Below are positions 63,092 through 64,000 of a stretch of DNA of 64,000 nt, one piece after another. Numbering within the stretch: position 1 is the first letter of the stretch; each line of letters starts with the position of its first letter. The DNA comes from an uncultured Clostridium sp. GTDB lineage: Bacteria > Bacillota > Clostridia > Lachnospirales > Lachnospiraceae. The notes under the pieces are model-generated. The model searched no databases, was not told where the DNA came from, and was given only the letters and a program-made list of their open reading frames with translations. The position numbers were made by a program, and so were the translations under genes. Location: NCBI GenBank assembly GCA_900539185.1, contig UQBG01000007.1, positions 54,671-118,670 of the forward strand, given 5' to 3'.

Positions 63092-63153
63092 CCCCACTGT
63101 ATGAACCGCTAAAGTTTCGCCTGTTTTCGCCCATAGCACTGTGCTTTCATGCG

Positions 63154-63198
63154 TTACCTCATCGCAGTGCCGTGGCAAATGAAGCGTACTTTTATCAT
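63154..63198 (-). pseudogene. Decayed 5' end of a low-molecular-weight tyrosine phosphatase gene
   Basis: The frame MIKVRFICHGTAMR followed by a stop matches MIKVLFICHGNICR of the intact gene at 53803-54261, with leader sequence also conserved. Traces of the next codons (GTGCTATGGGCG against ACTATGAGCC) follow. It marks the displaced original or older 5' end of the phosphatase gene. Confidence 0.6.
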
Positions 63199-63245
63199 TA
63201 TTTTATTTCTCCTTGTTTTGCCCCGGAATGCCCTGTTTTGCAAGG
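63168..63245. repeat. Island boundary repeat, right copy
   Basis: Imperfect direct copy of 54231-54310, containing the phosphatase start region and leader in the same orientation. Candidate attachment-site duplication. Confidence 0.6.
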
Positions 63246-63571
63246 GTCTCCGGGGTTCGTGTGGTTTGCTCTGAAATTACAGATTATGGCAAATCAGAGC
63301 AGAACCCTGCAAGTTGTTACTACCTGTTAGTAGTAAAATTGGTAGTAACACCTCAAAGTCTTACTACTTAGAATGCTACACTAAATTTTACAAAAAAAGA
63401 ACCCAACGCATCAGGTTCTCTCAGGTGTAATCCGAAGACATCCACCGCAATTCTTATATATAAGATACTCCTTCTGCATAAAATATGCAAGAATTTTATG
63501 ATTTGCTAATGAATTTTTGTAAGGCATTCATATTAGGTCTATGCTGTGTACCAACCACCTGATTATAAATG
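63246..63571. other. Gene-free stretch at the right island edge
   Basis: No convincing gene. It has short TTACTAC/GTAGTAA repeats (63317-63368) and a weak GAACC...GGTTC hairpin near 63400-63422. Confidence 0.4.
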
Positions 63572-63862
63572 TTAATTGGCATCTATATAGAGGATCGGAT
63601 ATGCCTCATCCAGCGGTCGTTTTTGCCAGTCTTCGATCTGAGGCAGGATTTTATCTGTAACGTCTGAAATAAAGCCTTCTGATGTTTCAAAACCGTAGAT
63701 ATCTTCGATGGTTTCGGATATTTGCCGGGGCGTCATCCCTTTTGCATACATGGAAATAATCTTCTGATCGATATCATACTCCTGAAGAAGTTGCTGAATG
63801 ATGTTTCGCTTTCCTTCTGTCATTACTACTTTGTGTACAGGTTTCTTTTCTCTTCTTGCCAT
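63572..63862 (-). pseudogene. IS256-family transposase, N-terminal remnant
   Basis: A 96-residue frame: HKVVMTEGKRNIIQQLLQEY, YAKGMTPRQISETIEDIYG, ISDVTDKILPQIEDWQKRPL and YPILYIDA. It matches the N-terminus of IS256-family transposases and ends right at the first catalytic aspartate, after which the sequence no longer matches. AGGAGG precedes the ATG. The sequence 63904-63945, GGGAGTGTGTGAAACTTT on the minus strand, may be the terminal inverted repeat. It is not the partner of the remnant at 56999, which runs the other way. Confidence 0.8.
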
Positions 63863-63952
63863 AATAAAAGGCCTCCTATGATTTATATTATACCATAGAA
63901 GACCTTGCTGTTATTAGCTATTTACAGAAAAAGTTTCACACACTCCCTTTTT

Positions 63953-64000
63953 TTATATGCACTCCAAAAATTTTTTGAAGGCAGCTTGTCCTTCCGGTGT
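63953..64000 (-). CDS. Possible C-terminus of a gene entering from the right
   Basis: The minus-strand frame TPEGQAAFKKFLECI ends in TAA at 63953 and is open to the window edge. Only 15 codons are visible, so it may not be a gene. Confidence 0.25.
   Translation of the reverse strand, partial: TPEGQAAFKKFLECI

Noticed and set aside
63317..63368. TTACTAC/GTAGTAA repeats considered as a CRISPR remnant
   Set aside because: Units are only 7-8 bases, irregularly spaced, with no spacers and no cas genes.
57114..63572. One IS256 copy split between its N-terminal and C-terminal pieces
   Set aside because: The two remnants are on opposite strands 6.5 kb apart, and the end near 57115 shows no match to the possible inverted repeat at 63904.

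Overview
The window reads as chromosome of a low-to-moderate GC Gram-positive anaerobe of the Clostridia, most likely a gut Lachnospiraceae. Support comes from AGGAGG-type ribosome-binding sites, sigma-A type promoters, a T-box leader on leuA, a radical-type 2-hydroxyacyl-CoA dehydratase/activase pair, an Amt-PII fusion, a FeoA-FeoB fusion, and many AraC-type regulators. The family assignment is inference from gene content; no rRNA or marker gene is present.

Layout. 1-4.3 kb: rRNA/SAM methyltransferases, cardiolipin synthase and an AraC regulator. 4.4-9.6 kb: a tiny membrane protein, an Lrp/AsnC regulator, the TrkH-TrkA potassium uptake pair, Xaa-Pro peptidase and thioredoxin. 9.7-16.9 kb: a 2-hydroxyacyl-CoA dehydratase subunit, its two-module activase, and an adenylation-carrier-thioester reductase protein resembling carboxylic acid reductases. 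17-25.6 kb: cytidylate-kinase-like protein, NhaD-like antiporter, IlvE, aldose epimerase, a probable noncoding RNA gene, Amt-PII, AraC regulator and YbaK. 25.6-32.5 kb: a three-gene condensin operon of the Wadjet/MksBEF type with no JetD nuclease gene beside it. 32.5-37.1 kb: phosphoglycerate-mutase-like phosphatase, class II aldolase, DUF2752 protein, AraC regulator and a DUF2974 hydrolase.

37.3-44.4 kb is one tight operon, cysD-cysNC-chrA-sulfotransferase-acyl-CoA ligase. It makes PAPS, probably imports sulfate, and spends PAPS on a sulfotransferase; no reductive sulfate genes are present, so it looks like a pathway for a sulfated metabolite. 44.6-54.3 kb: TIGR00266 protein, FeoAB, ACT protein, phenylacetate-CoA ligase, T-box-controlled leuA, a chemoreceptor and a low-molecular-weight tyrosine phosphatase.

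54.3-63.4 kb is an AT-rich genomic island next to the phosphatase gene. It carries a DUF262/Schlafen-like protein, a frameshifted Tn916-type integrase tail, IS256 scraps, a GHKL-ATPase three-gene cassette with a divergent Dam-type methylase, and an excisionase. A decayed copy of the phosphatase 5' end lies at the far side, which suggests integration at that gene. The GHKL/methylase cassette is the best candidate for an undescribed defence system; the sulfation operon is the best candidate for an undescribed biosynthetic pathway.
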